NCBI GenBank assembly: GCA_002730485.1
Contig: PCAH01000037.1
Location: 1-25,113 of the forward strand
Source of the DNA: Dehalococcoidia bacterium
GTDB taxonomy: Bacteria > Chloroflexota > Dehalococcoidia > UBA3495
Direction of reading: 5' to 3'
Length of the DNA: 25,113 nucleotides
Part shown: piece after piece, positions 13,895-20,819 of the stretch
Layout of the letters: every line of letters starts with the position of its first letter
Numbering within the stretch: position 1 is the first letter of the stretch
Notes under the pieces: model-generated
What the model saw: the letters and a program-made list of their open reading frames with translations, nothing else
Database searches by the model: none
Told to the model about the DNA's origin: nothing
Position numbers and translations under genes: made by a program

Positions 13895-15391
13895 GTGGCT
13901 AGTCATTATGATGTGGTTGTAGTCGGCGCAGGTAACGCGGCCCTTTCCGCTGCCATCGCCGCCAAAGAGAACGCAGATTCAGTATTGGTTTTGGAAAAGG
14001 CGCCTGAGTACTTCCGGGGCGGCAATACCTACTTCACCGGTGGGATTATCCGCTTCGCCTTTGAAGGCCTGGATGACATTCGCACCCTAATCCCCGACAT
14101 GTCGGAGACCGAGGTCAATCAGGTGGAAGTGGGTAGCTACACCGAGAACCAATTCTATGACGACATGATGCGGGTCACCCAGGGTTTGACCGATCCTGAC
14201 CTAGCTCAGATTCTGGTCAGTCAGTCTCTGCCGACCATGCAATGGCTCCAGTCCAAGGGCGTCCGGTTCGTCCTCTCATATGGACGTCAGGCATTCAAAG
14301 ACGGCGACAAGTACCGATTCTGGGGAGGCCTTCTGGTCGAAGCAGTTGGCGCCGGAAAGGGCCTGTCCGACCAGCAGTTCGATGTCTGCGCCGAGATGGG
14401 TATCGATGTCCGTTACTCCAGCCAGGCCACCAAACTGATCCAGGACCAGAAAGGCCGTGTCAGCGGTCTGACTGTCCTCGGCCCGGATGGATTCGAGGAT
14501 ATCTCCGCCAGCGCCGTGGTTCTGGCAGCCGGAGGTTTTGAAGCCAACGCCGAGATGCGCTGCCGCTACCTTGGCCCAGGCTGGGAGAACGTGAAAGTCC
14601 GCGGTATCCCCTACAACACCGGTGACGGAATCAAGATGGCCCTGGACGTCGGAGCCCAGTCCCACGGCCACTACAGCAGTTGCCACGCCGTGGCCTGGGA
14701 TATGAACGCCCCGGCATTTGGTGACCGCCAAATCACTGAGTTGTACCAGAAGCACTCTTATCCCTTCGGCCTCATCGTCAACATCGACGGCGAGCGTTTC
14801 CTGGACGAGGGCGAGGACTTCCGGAACTACACCTACGTCAAGTTCGGCCGAGCTTACCTGACCCAGCCCCAGGGACTGGGCTTCCACATCTTCGACGAGA
14901 AGGTTAAGCACCTCCTCCGCGACGAGTACCACATCGACCAGGTGACCATGGCCAAGGCCGACACTCTGGAAGAACTGGCCGAGCGGTTGGACATCGACCC
15001 CGTCGGTTTCGTAAAGACCATTGAGGAATACAACGCTGCAGTCCAAACGGACATCCCCTACAACCCGACCGTGAAAGATGGCCGGAACACTGTGGGTATC
15101 ACACCGCCCAAGAGCAACTGGGCTGAGACCATCGACACCCCGCCCTACACCGGCTACGCCGTAACCTGCGGCATAAGCTTCACATTTGGCGGCGTCAAGA
15201 TTGACACCAGGGGCCGTGTGGTGACCAACAGCCAGGAGCCCATCCCCGGCCTATACGCCGCCGGTGAGATGGTCGGTGGACTGTTCTATCACAACTACCC
15301 CGGCGGTTCAGGTCTCTCCGCTGGCATGGTCTTTGGCAAACTTTCCGGCACCAGCGCCGGTATAGAAGCCAAAGCTATGAAAACAGCTTAG
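13895..15391 (+). CDS. FAD-dependent dehydrogenase of the fumarate reductase / TcuA type
   Basis: A 498-residue flavoprotein. The N-terminal Rossmann motif V-V-V-V-G-A-G-N-A-A-L-S-A-A binds FAD, and L-V-L-E-K-A-P ends the second strand. The C-terminal FAD segment is G-L-Y-A-A-G-E-M-V-G-G-L-F-Y-H-N-Y-P-G-G-S-G-L-S. The middle resembles the capping domain of fumarate reductase/tricarballylate dehydrogenase flavoproteins (G-D-G-I-K-M-A, I-V-N-I-D-G-E-R-F-L-D-E). G-G-N-T-Y-F-T-G-G-I-I-R-F matches TcuA-like proteins, which oxidise tricarboxylic acids. GGAGG at 13882-13886 selects the GTG at 13895; the in-frame TTG at 13880 overlaps that site. A terminator follows. No heme or twin-arginine signal is present, so it is cytosolic. 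The exact substrate is unknown. Confidence 0.9.
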   Translation: MASHYDVVVVGAGNAALSAAIAAKENADSVLVLEKAPEYFRGGNTYFTGGIIRFAFEGLDDIRTLIPDMSETEVNQVEVGSYTENQFYDDMMRVTQGLTDPDLAQILVSQSLPTMQWLQSKGVRFVLSYGRQAFKDGDKYRFWGGLLVEAVGAGKGLSDQQFDVCAEMGIDVRYSSQATKLIQDQKGRVSGLTVLGPDGFEDISASAVVLAAGGFEANAEMRCRYLGPGWENVKVRGIPYNTGDGIKMALDVGAQSHGHYSSCHAVAWDMNAPAFGDRQITELYQKHSYPFGLIVNIDGERFLDEGEDFRNYTYVKFGRAYLTQPQGLGFHIFDEKVKHLLRDEYHIDQVTMAKADTLEELAERLDIDPVGFVKTIEEYNAAVQTDIPYNPTVKDGRNTVGITPPKSNWAETIDTPPYTGYAVTCGISFTFGGVKIDTRGRVVTNSQEPIPGLYAAGEMVGGLFYHNYPGGSGLSAGMVFGKLSGTSAGIEAKAMKTA

Positions 15392-15405
15392 TTAACTGGT
15401 TAATC

Positions 15406-15445
15406 AAACAGGCTTCCGGGTAACGATATCCGGAAGCCTGTTTTT
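15406..15445 (+). terminator. Rho-independent terminator after the flavoprotein gene
   Basis: A 14-bp perfect stem (15406-15419 with 15430-15443), extended by three more pairs to a short ACGA loop, runs into TTTTT. It lies 14 bases after the flavoprotein stop and only about a dozen bases before the next start codon, so the next gene needs its own promoter or read-through. Confidence 0.85.
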
Positions 15446-15457
15446 ATTTGAGTGAAT

Positions 15458-16297
15458 ATGGTCTCAACTGCTGACAAAATTAAACTCATCACTGCTGAGT
15501 CCGCTCGGATCAAGGAATACCTTCGCGGCACTAGCCAAGAGGAATGGGCCTTGGACAGTCCCTGTGATGGTTGGTCTGTGGGCGATGTTATCGGCCACCT
15601 GGGCTGGGCAGCTGAGTTCTTCGCAGACTCCATCTCCCGTGGCAGGGCAGACATCACCACCGCCCCGGACGGCCTTCCAGAGGTAGGTTCCATACCCGGC
15701 TCTGAGATACCTGAATTTATCGCCCGAATGGCCAAGGAATACAACCTCTCGGCCGGTGCTAATCTAGAGGACGCATTCGATTCTAGTGTGGACCGGCTAA
15801 ACGGTATTTTCTCCATTGTGGAAGAAGACGGAGATTGGTCCACCCAATGCTGGAGTTGGCGGGGATTGCGTACGGCAGAGGAGTACGTCGCTTCCCGCCT
15901 CAACGAATTGGTCATCCATTCTTGGGACATCCGCTACCCATCCAACAACCGAGCCGGGCTTTCTCCCGACTGCGTTGCGCCGGTATTGGAGCGATTACCC
16001 GTCTGGCTGAACGAACTAGGTTTGGCGGCATTCAAGCCAGCCCAAACACCCGCCCGCTACCGGATACAGACAACCGGCTCCGCTGATTTCATAAGAGACG
16101 TGGTCGTTGGCAATCAAGAAAATCGGGTTGAAGAGGCCCAGGGAGAGCCCACGGCCACCTTCACATGCCACGCTGATTACCTGGCACTCCTGGTCTGGGG
16201 TCGCCTAAAACCGTCAGTTTTATTGACTGACGGCAGGCTCTCTGTGGAGGCCGGAACAGGTACTGAGGACGAATTTGCTGTTTGGTTATCAAGCTAG
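15458..16297 (+). CDS. Maleylpyruvate isomerase family / mycothiol-dependent DinB-like enzyme
   Basis: A 279-residue protein with an N-terminal DinB-type four-helix bundle (about 1-160) and a C-terminal SCP2-like domain (about 175-279), the layout of mycothiol-dependent maleylpyruvate isomerases. The metal triad is visible: His47 in V-I-G-H-L-G-W, and Glu150 with His154 in L-N-E-L-V-I-H-S-W-D-I. The W-x-x-x-S-P-C-D-G-W-S-V-G-D-V-I-G-H-L motif is the family signature. Members transfer or rearrange thiol adducts, but most are uncharacterised and not all use mycothiol. The ATG at 15458 is chosen; a GTG at 15452 is equally possible, and neither has a ribosome binding site. The start lies close to the preceding terminator, so its expression is puzzling. 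Confidence 0.82.
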   Translation: MVSTADKIKLITAESARIKEYLRGTSQEEWALDSPCDGWSVGDVIGHLGWAAEFFADSISRGRADITTAPDGLPEVGSIPGSEIPEFIARMAKEYNLSAGANLEDAFDSSVDRLNGIFSIVEEDGDWSTQCWSWRGLRTAEEYVASRLNELVIHSWDIRYPSNNRAGLSPDCVAPVLERLPVWLNELGLAAFKPAQTPARYRIQTTGSADFIRDVVVGNQENRVEEAQGEPTATFTCHADYLALLVWGRLKPSVLLTDGRLSVEAGTGTEDEFAVWLSS

Positions 16298-16352
16298 CCG
16301 TCCACCGTTTACCGTCTCAAGTCATCTAAGTTCATTAACCGGTACTTCCGGC

Positions 16353-16368
16353 TAACACTTGGGTGTTA
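16353..16368. promoter_or_regulatory. Short inverted repeat upstream of the MFS gene
   Basis: TAACAC and GTGTTA with a TTGG centre form a 16-base inverted repeat. Its right half overlaps TATGAT, a possible -10 box, about 75 bases before the MFS start. This could be an operator, but no good -35 box is visible, so the call is weak. Confidence 0.25.
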
Positions 16369-16442
16369 TGATTAACGCCTAAGTAGTAAATACTCTGCTT
16401 GAACCCCCAAACCAGATGGGGTCGCGATAGGTTCACTCATTG

Positions 16443-17750
16443 ATGGATTCTCCCAAAAAGACCAAAAAACCCATCTATTTCGGTTGGTACGTCTGTGCCG
16501 CCACCATGTTCATCGGCTTCGTCGTCATCGGTGTCAGAAACAGCTTTGGCGTGTTCGTAGACCCCATGAGTGCCGAGTTCGGGTGGAACCGCACCACAGT
16601 CACCATTGCCGCCTCGTTGGGCGTTGCGGTAAATGGCGTCTCCCAACCGTTCATGGGGCAGATATTCGACCGCACCGGCGGCCGCAACATGATTCTCATA
16701 ACCCTGCTCGTTCTGGGATTGGGAACCATCGCGATCTCCCAAACCAGCAACGTCTTCTTCCTTATTTTCATGTTTGGGATAGTCGTCTCTATGGCCCAGA
16801 GTGGCCCGGCTCTCTCCAATACCGCAGCCCTCATGTCTCGTTGGTTCAGACGCAAAAGAGGCACCGCGATCAGCATCAACTCTGCGGCTCTGTCTCTGGG
16901 TGGCTTGATCATGGTCCCCTTTGCCATGTATCTCCTGCAGGCGACTGACGACTGGCGTCTTTCGTGGATAGTCATCGGATCGGTCGTCCTGGCAACTCTG
17001 CCAATGGCCTTCTTGTTCCTACACGAACGGCCAGAAGACCGGGGACTCTTCCCAGATGGCGATCCGGACCCTGCAGAAGGTGGAACTACCGCGCGTCGGG
17101 CCCTGACACCTGGACCATTGACGGTAGATACCTGGCGCAAAGCCTTCGCCCACGCCCCCATTTGGCAGCTTTCAGGTTCATATTTCGTCTGCGGAATGAC
17201 CACCACGGTACTGGCAGTACACTTCATACCCTTTGCCATGGACGACCGCGGGGTTTCGGGAACAACTGCCGCCTCGATATTCGGCTACATGATGGGACTG
17301 AACATGATCGGCGTCGTCGGCGCGGGCATGCTCTCAGATAAGTTCGGTGGCACCAAGAATCTATTGGCATTGGTCTATGCCGTCCGTGGATTGGCCTACG
17401 TCCTGCTGGTCAGCATAGATTCCGTCATCGGCATGTGGGTATTCGCCACCGTTGCCGGGTTCTCTTGGATCGCAACCGTCCCTTTGACTTCCTCGCTAAC
17501 GGCCGAGGTTTACGGGACCAAAGCCATGGGCACCATATCCGGCATATCCTTCATGTTCCACTCCATCGGCGGAGCCTTGAGCATCTTCGTAGCAGCCCGG
17601 CTCTTTGATATCACTGGGACCTACACGCTGCCCTTTGCATTAATCGGGGCTATGCTGTTCCCGGCCGCTATATCGGCGTTCTCGATCAAAGAGCGGAAAT
17701 ACGCTGCCCGTTACCAGGAAGCCGTGCCCCCACCTGCAGCCGGGGATTAA
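16443..17750 (+). CDS. MFS transporter (monocarboxylate/oxalate-formate type)
   Basis: A 435-residue inner-membrane carrier of the major facilitator superfamily with about 12 hydrophobic segments. The opening F-G-W-Y-V-C-A-A-T-M-F-I-G-F-V-V-I-G-V-R-N-S-F-G-V-F-V-D-P-M and the following E-F-G-W-N-R are typical of the monocarboxylate/oxalate-formate antiporter branch. The loop motif between helices 2 and 3 is G-Q-I-F-D-R-T-G-G-R, the MFS signature, and the second half has L-S-D-K-F-G-G. The central cytosolic loop (about 195-235) is Pro-rich. The substrate is probably a carboxylate, by family and because a TcuA-like flavoprotein lies upstream, but this is inference. The ATG at 16443 follows a TTG in the same frame. 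A small membrane protein gene follows after 9 bases. Confidence 0.9.
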   Translation: MDSPKKTKKPIYFGWYVCAATMFIGFVVIGVRNSFGVFVDPMSAEFGWNRTTVTIAASLGVAVNGVSQPFMGQIFDRTGGRNMILITLLVLGLGTIAISQTSNVFFLIFMFGIVVSMAQSGPALSNTAALMSRWFRRKRGTAISINSAALSLGGLIMVPFAMYLLQATDDWRLSWIVIGSVVLATLPMAFLFLHERPEDRGLFPDGDPDPAEGGTTARRALTPGPLTVDTWRKAFAHAPIWQLSGSYFVCGMTTTVLAVHFIPFAMDDRGVSGTTAASIFGYMMGLNMIGVVGAGMLSDKFGGTKNLLALVYAVRGLAYVLLVSIDSVIGMWVFATVAGFSWIATVPLTSSLTAEVYGTKAMGTISGISFMFHSIGGALSIFVAARLFDITGTYTLPFALIGAMLFPAAISAFSIKERKYAARYQEAVPPPAAGD

Positions 17751-17759
17751 AAGGCCATC

Positions 17760-18026
17760 ATGGCCGGTATCTTCAACTTCATCGTCGCCCACTCGGGTGA
17801 TTCTGCCGACCCAGCGCTGGTCCACTGGATCAAAGAACGGCTGGACCAGGTATTTGGCCCCAGCCCCTGGGTGCTGGTCGGCATCATGGGATTCTTCATC
17901 TTAGCCATCCCGATCTTCGTAATCGTTGTCTATCTGCTGCAAGGTGGCAGAAGGGCCGCCACCGACAGCCCAAATAGGCCCAGGATAAACAGAGATTGGT
18001 ACCAAGACGGCCAGGAACAAGAATAG
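17760..18026 (+). CDS. Small single-pass membrane protein, unknown function
   Basis: An 88-residue protein with one strong transmembrane segment (about 35-60, W-V-L-V-G-I-M-G-F-F-I-L-A-I-P-I-F-V-I-V-V-Y-L-L). The N-terminal part is amphipathic and the C-terminal tail is polar and basic then acidic (G-G-R-R-A-A, E-Q-E). By the positive-inside rule the tail is cytosolic. I do not recognise a family. It begins 9 bases after the MFS stop and probably shares its messenger, so it may be an accessory subunit of the carrier. There is no clear ribosome binding site, which fits coupled translation. Confidence 0.65.
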   Translation: MAGIFNFIVAHSGDSADPALVHWIKERLDQVFGPSPWVLVGIMGFFILAIPIFVIVVYLLQGGRRAATDSPNRPRINRDWYQDGQEQE

Positions 18027-18086
18027 GTCTGGATTACCGTTCGAACGGACTAATTTTCGCCATCTTGAAACGAGCATAATCCAGAC
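18027..18086. repeat. Nested inverted repeats, possible multibranched RNA or cruciform
   Basis: GTCTGGATTA (18027-18036), directly after the stop codon, and TAATCCAGAC (18077-18086) are exact complements. Between them lies the perfect 12-base palindrome CCGTTCGAACGG (18037-18048). The outer 10-bp stem would thus close a junction carrying the inner hairpin and an unpaired arm. There is no T-run, so it is not a standard terminator. The right arm abuts the -35 box of the next promoter. Confidence 0.55.
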
Positions 18087-18115
18087 TTGCCACGGTCGCG
18101 CAAAAATTGTAGACT
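18087..18115 (+). promoter_or_regulatory. Sigma70-type promoter of the small unknown gene
   Basis: TTGCCA (18087-18092, five of six), an exact 17-base spacer and TAGACT (18110-18115, four of six). Transcription would begin near 18122, leaving an approximately 120-base leader before the ATG at 18244. Confidence 0.5.
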
Positions 18116-18243
18116 AGCCTTCGCCGTAGTTCACATTTCCGGTGTCGTAAACGACCCCATAACGGACTTGTTGGACTGAAGTGCCGTACTTACTTGAATC
18201 AAGTGTTCGGCTTCCAAAAATTAGGAGGACTCAGCGAAAAGAT

Positions 18244-18429
18244 ATGTTTGACAAGAAATCCCTTGACGCTATGTTTAACGAGCTTAAGGACGCCTACGAA
18301 CTGGAGCCCGAATGGGAAGAAATTCAACGGGCCGCCCACCTGGGCATCGCCCGCGCCGATGGTGGCGTGGATCTGGGCAGCATTGACCCCCGCGTCATTG
18401 AAGTACTGAACAAGCACAACCCAAGCTAG
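18244..18429 (+). CDS. Small hypothetical protein (61 residues)
   Basis: A short, acidic, largely helical protein starting M-F-D-K-K-S-L-D-A-M-F-N-E-L-K and ending H-N-P-S, with no cysteine, no membrane segment and no motif I recognise. It is supported by an AGGAGG site (18223-18228, 15 bases from the ATG, a long spacing), a plausible promoter and a strong terminator downstream, so it forms a complete small transcription unit. The segment R-A-D-G-G-V-D-L-G-S-I-D-P-R-V-I-E-V-L-N is the best-conserved-looking part. Function unknown. Confidence 0.65.
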   Translation: MFDKKSLDAMFNELKDAYELEPEWEEIQRAAHLGIARADGGVDLGSIDPRVIEVLNKHNPS

Positions 18430-18534
18430 TCTCTTCGACTGGCACATCCCGTTCTGTAACCCACCAGCAGCTTGTCTGCATGACGGACCGGCGGTTGACA
18501 CTCTGGATTGCAGAACCCTAGCGTGTTACCAACA

Positions 18535-18570
18535 GGGACGGACCCTTACTTAAGGGTCCGTTCCTTTTTT
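18535..18570 (+). terminator. Rho-independent terminator
   Basis: A long perfect hairpin, arms ACGGACCCTTA (18538-18548) and TAAGGGTCCGT (18551-18561), extended by further pairs outward (18535-18537 with 18562-18564), is followed by TTTTTT (18565-18570). It ends the transcript of the 61-residue gene and separates it from the phage-like genes. A TTGACA at 18494-18499 lies just upstream, but its -10 partner is poor. Confidence 0.85.
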
Positions 18571-18602
18571 ATGTAATCCCCATCTGTTGGAGGTACCACC
18601 CT

Positions 18603-18824
18603 TTGCATTGCCGACGCTGCCAGTCCCCCCGACCGATTCCCCTGGAAAAGAAACAACAAGACGATAACGACGTGTTCCGTTGTCAGGAATGCGGTTATAT
18701 CTTCAGCACCGCCACCCACTTGGCCTCCTCCCCTGAACCCCAGGCCATCGCCGCCAACTGCAGGGCCCTTGGCCTGAGAACCCAAACCACCGCCGTGCAA
18801 TCCGGTTATCCGGCCAGAGACTAA
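18603..18824 (+). CDS. Small zinc-ribbon protein upstream of terminase
   Basis: A 73-residue protein with two C-x-x-C knuckles (C-R-R-C near residues 3-6 and C-Q-E-C near 33-36), a zinc ribbon, then a Ser/Ala-rich tail. The TTG start at 18603 is supported by GGAGG (18589-18593) with 9-base spacing, and no ATG is available in the frame before the first knuckle. Its stop lies 5 bases before the terminase-like ATG. Such small ribbon genes often precede phage packaging genes, so I read it as part of the same remnant. The exact role is unknown. Confidence 0.6.
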   Translation: MHCRRCQSPRPIPLEKKQQDDNDVFRCQECGYIFSTATHLASSPEPQAIAANCRALGLRTQTTAVQSGYPARD

Positions 18825-18829
18825 GCCGG

Positions 18830-19285
18830 ATGCAGGAACAGTCGGGCAATGCCCTGACACCATTGGAATTCGCAACCGACGTCCTTGGCGTTGAACTCTG
18901 GGACAAACAAAAAGAAGTCCTCAGTTCCCTGGTGGAACACCGCCGGGTGGCCGTCAAATCAGGCAACGGGCTGGGAAAGGGTTTTCGCGCGGCAGTGGCC
19001 CTGCTCTGGTTCATGCACACCCACCAAAGCTCGGCCATCGCCCTCAGCACCGCGCCCACCTTCCGCCAGGTGCGCCACATACTCTGGAGGCAACTACATC
19101 GCCTGCACCAACCCAACGCCCAGGTCCTTGGCGGAAAGATGCTGGACACCCGCTGGGAGTTTGAGGACGACCGGTACGCCATGGGTCTGTCTGCTGAGAA
19201 TGCAGACCAGTTCCAGGGCTTTCATAGCCCGAATATCCTGACCGTCGTTGATGAAGCCGAAGGCGTCAGCGACGACGATCTATGA
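18830..19285 (+). CDS. Phage terminase large subunit, N-terminal (ATPase) part, frameshifted
   Basis: A 151-residue fragment of a terminase large subunit, the motor that pumps phage DNA into capsids. A-V-K-S-G-N-G-L-G-K-G corresponds to the Walker A loop, degraded at its end (G-K-G-F instead of G-K-T/S). L-S-T-A-P-T-F-R-Q-V-R follows, and L-T-V-V-D-E-A-E-G-V is the Walker B/DEAD-like segment. The frame ends at TGA 19283-19285, but homology continues in another frame (I-Y-E-A-I-E-A-V-M from about 19276), so a one-base shift lies near 19270-19276. I regard it as a broken gene. Read error cannot be excluded. Confidence 0.75.
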   Translation: MQEQSGNALTPLEFATDVLGVELWDKQKEVLSSLVEHRRVAVKSGNGLGKGFRAAVALLWFMHTHQSSAIALSTAPTFRQVRHILWRQLHRLHQPNAQVLGGKMLDTRWEFEDDRYAMGLSAENADQFQGFHSPNILTVVDEAEGVSDDDL

Positions 19286-19470
19286 GGCCATAGAGGCCGT
19301 GATGACGGCGGCAGACCCGCTATTACTGCTCATCGGCAACCCAACTACCGTCACCGGGGCTTTTCGTCGGGCCTTCTACGAAGAGCGGCAGCTCTATCAC
19401 AACATCACCATCTCAGCGTTGGACAGTCCTAACGTCAAAGCAGGGAAGACCCTGGTGCCTGGCCTAACCT
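19270..19470 (+). pseudogene. Terminase large subunit, middle part in a shifted frame
   Basis: In the frame of 19248-19574 the stretch I-Y-E-A-I-E-A-V-M-T-A-A-D-P-L-L-L-L-I-G-N-P-T-T-V-T-G-A-F-R-R-A-F continues the terminase, with the L-L-I-G-N-P-T motif at the end of the ATPase domain. After K-T-L-V-P-G-L-T, about 19470, the frame turns to nonsense while R-Q-W-V-E-E-R-R-E-T-W resumes in a third frame. Two opposite one-base shifts about 200 bases apart explain the three pieces. Confidence 0.7.
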
Positions 19471-19480
19471 CCGCCAATGG

Positions 19481-20197
19481 GTGGAGGAACGCCGCGAGAC
19501 CTGGGGCGAAGACAACCCCATCTTCAGGGCCAGGGTGTTGGGCCAATTCCCAGGCCAAGCTGAAGACACTCTGATCAGTCTCAGTGACGTTGAAGCCGCC
19601 GCCCAAAGGTGGGCGCAGACGGCAGTTGAGAACGAGGAGTCTGATGACACAACAGCTGAGCTTGCTGAAGAAGTGGTCCTGGCGGTGGACGTGGCACGGT
19701 TCGGCTCCGACCGCAGCGTCATCCTCCGCAGGAAGGGCAACCGGGTCATGGAGATTCGCACCTTCCGAGACATGGACACCATGCAACTAGCCGGATGGGT
19801 CTCATCCGCCATCAGGGAGACCAATCCGCAGAGGGTCTGTGTCGACGAGATAGGCGTCGGCGCTGGTGTGGTTGACCGCCTGAAGGAACAGGGCCACCCC
19901 GTCAGAGGGATAACCGTGGCCCGCCGCGCCCAACAGGAGCGGCTGTTCACCAATGTGAGAGCTGAAGGGTACTGGCGGTTGAAGGAGCTATTCGCCTCGG
20001 GTGAGATCGCCATTCCCAACGACCACCAGTTGATGGGTGAATTGGCAGCCCTGCGCTACAGCTTCGACAGCCAAGGGCGGGTCCTCATGGAAAGCAAAGA
20101 GGCCATGCGTCAGCGGGGATTACCCTCACCGGACAAAGCAGACGCGCTGATGCTGGCCTTCGTGGAATCAGCCAATAAGACGAGGTTGTGGATATGA
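19481..20197 (+). CDS. Phage terminase large subunit, C-terminal (nuclease) part
   Basis: A 238-residue fragment carrying the RNase H-like nuclease domain that cuts DNA concatemers. V-L-A-V-D-V-A-R-F-G-S-D-R-S-V-I has the first acidic metal ligand, V-C-V-D-E-I-G-V-G-A-G-V-V-D-R-L the second, and D-K-A-D-A-L-M-L-A-F the third, so all catalytic acids appear intact. The upstream part, E-R-R-E-T-W-G-E-D-N-P-I-F-R-A-R-V-L-G-Q-F-P, is the typical linker. The GTG at 19481 is only the first start codon in the frame; the true beginning is upstream in other frames. The last base pairs overlap the ATG of the portal-like fragment (ATGA), the normal terminase-portal coupling. Confidence 0.75.
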   Translation: MEERRETWGEDNPIFRARVLGQFPGQAEDTLISLSDVEAAAQRWAQTAVENEESDDTTAELAEEVVLAVDVARFGSDRSVILRRKGNRVMEIRTFRDMDTMQLAGWVSSAIRETNPQRVCVDEIGVGAGVVDRLKEQGHPVRGITVARRAQQERLFTNVRAEGYWRLKELFASGEIAIPNDHQLMGELAALRYSFDSQGRVLMESKEAMRQRGLPSPDKADALMLAFVESANKTRLWI

Positions 20198-20493
20198 ACG
20201 CGTGGAAAGAAGCGCAATCTTCGGCAAACCCAACTCAAAGAACAGGCCGCAACATAGGAACGGCAGCGGCGAATCTTGTGAGACGTTCAAGCTCCAAGAT
20301 AAAAGACTCGGCGCTGCGGCTGTTCCCCGGGTTGCCCAAACCTCTGCCCCTGATTCAGCGCGCCAACCGGGCGTCTAGAGTGGACGCAGAAGGCTTCCCT
20401 GGATTCGTCGGTAGCAACGGAGGCTGGGCACGCCCGGAATACGGAGAGTATTATGCCACCTCAGTGGCGGAGTATCGTAGGTGGCTGTTTTAG
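20194..20493 (+). CDS. Portal protein N-terminal fragment (phage remnant)
   Basis: A 99-residue product starting inside the terminase stop (ATGA overlap). Its C-terminal part G-G-W-A-R-P-E-Y-G-E-Y-Y-A-T-S-V-A-E-Y-R-R-W-L-F resembles the beginning of HK97-type portal proteins (P-E-Y-G-x-Y-Y-A-x-S-V-P-V-Y). Portals usually continue for another 300 or more residues; here a TAG ends the frame and no portal sequence follows. The preceding basic, Ser-rich stretch could be a linker. Position after the terminase supports the call. I infer a deletion of the rest of the packaging and head genes. Confidence 0.5.
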   Translation: MNAWKEAQSSANPTQRTGRNIGTAAANLVRRSSSKIKDSALRLFPGLPKPLPLIQRANRASRVDAEGFPGFVGSNGGWARPEYGEYYATSVAEYRRWLF

Positions 20494-20816
20494 GCTGCTC
20501 CCCTATTCCTGCATTGACAGAAATAGCTTGCCGTGTAATGGCGATTTCTTCTCCTTCATTTCAGCGATCTCGCCTATCTCTCTCGACTTCCAATACCGCT
20601 CGCAGAAATCCTCCGAGTGCTTTTAGTACATCCATCTGATCATCCCGATGTTTGTTAAACGAGCGTAGAAGCTAAATCGGTGTGCCGATTGTGTTCCCAA
20701 TACCTCGGTGCCGGTTTACTCCGCAATTCGCCTCCGAGCAGACGCACTGAGCTGCGCACCCGCAGTCGTTTACCGCACCACAGAGTCCGGCAATCGAGTT
20801 CAATCTCAAATGCTCT
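20494..20816. other. Non-coding junction between phage remnant and sensor kinase
   Basis: About 320 bases with no convincing gene. A minus-strand frame at 20655-20915 runs into the kinase on the other strand and looks like chance. In the kinase frame there is no stop after 20750, but the translation between 20751 and 20816 does not look like a GAF domain. A TTGACA at about 20513 has only a poor -10 partner. The region may be the scar of a deletion that removed the rest of the portal gene and perhaps the start of the kinase gene. Confidence 0.4.
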
Positions 20817-20819
20817 TTG

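Noticed and set aside
14276..15046. Minus-strand 256-residue ORF within the flavoprotein gene
   Set aside because: Shadow of the third-position GC pattern of the real gene.
16475..17239. Minus-strand 254-residue ORF within the MFS gene
   Set aside because: Shadow of the real membrane-protein gene; no start signal.
19283..19285. TGA in the terminase as a further selenocysteine codon
   Set aside because: Homology continues in a different frame, not through the TGA, and the family has no conserved Cys there; it is a frameshift.
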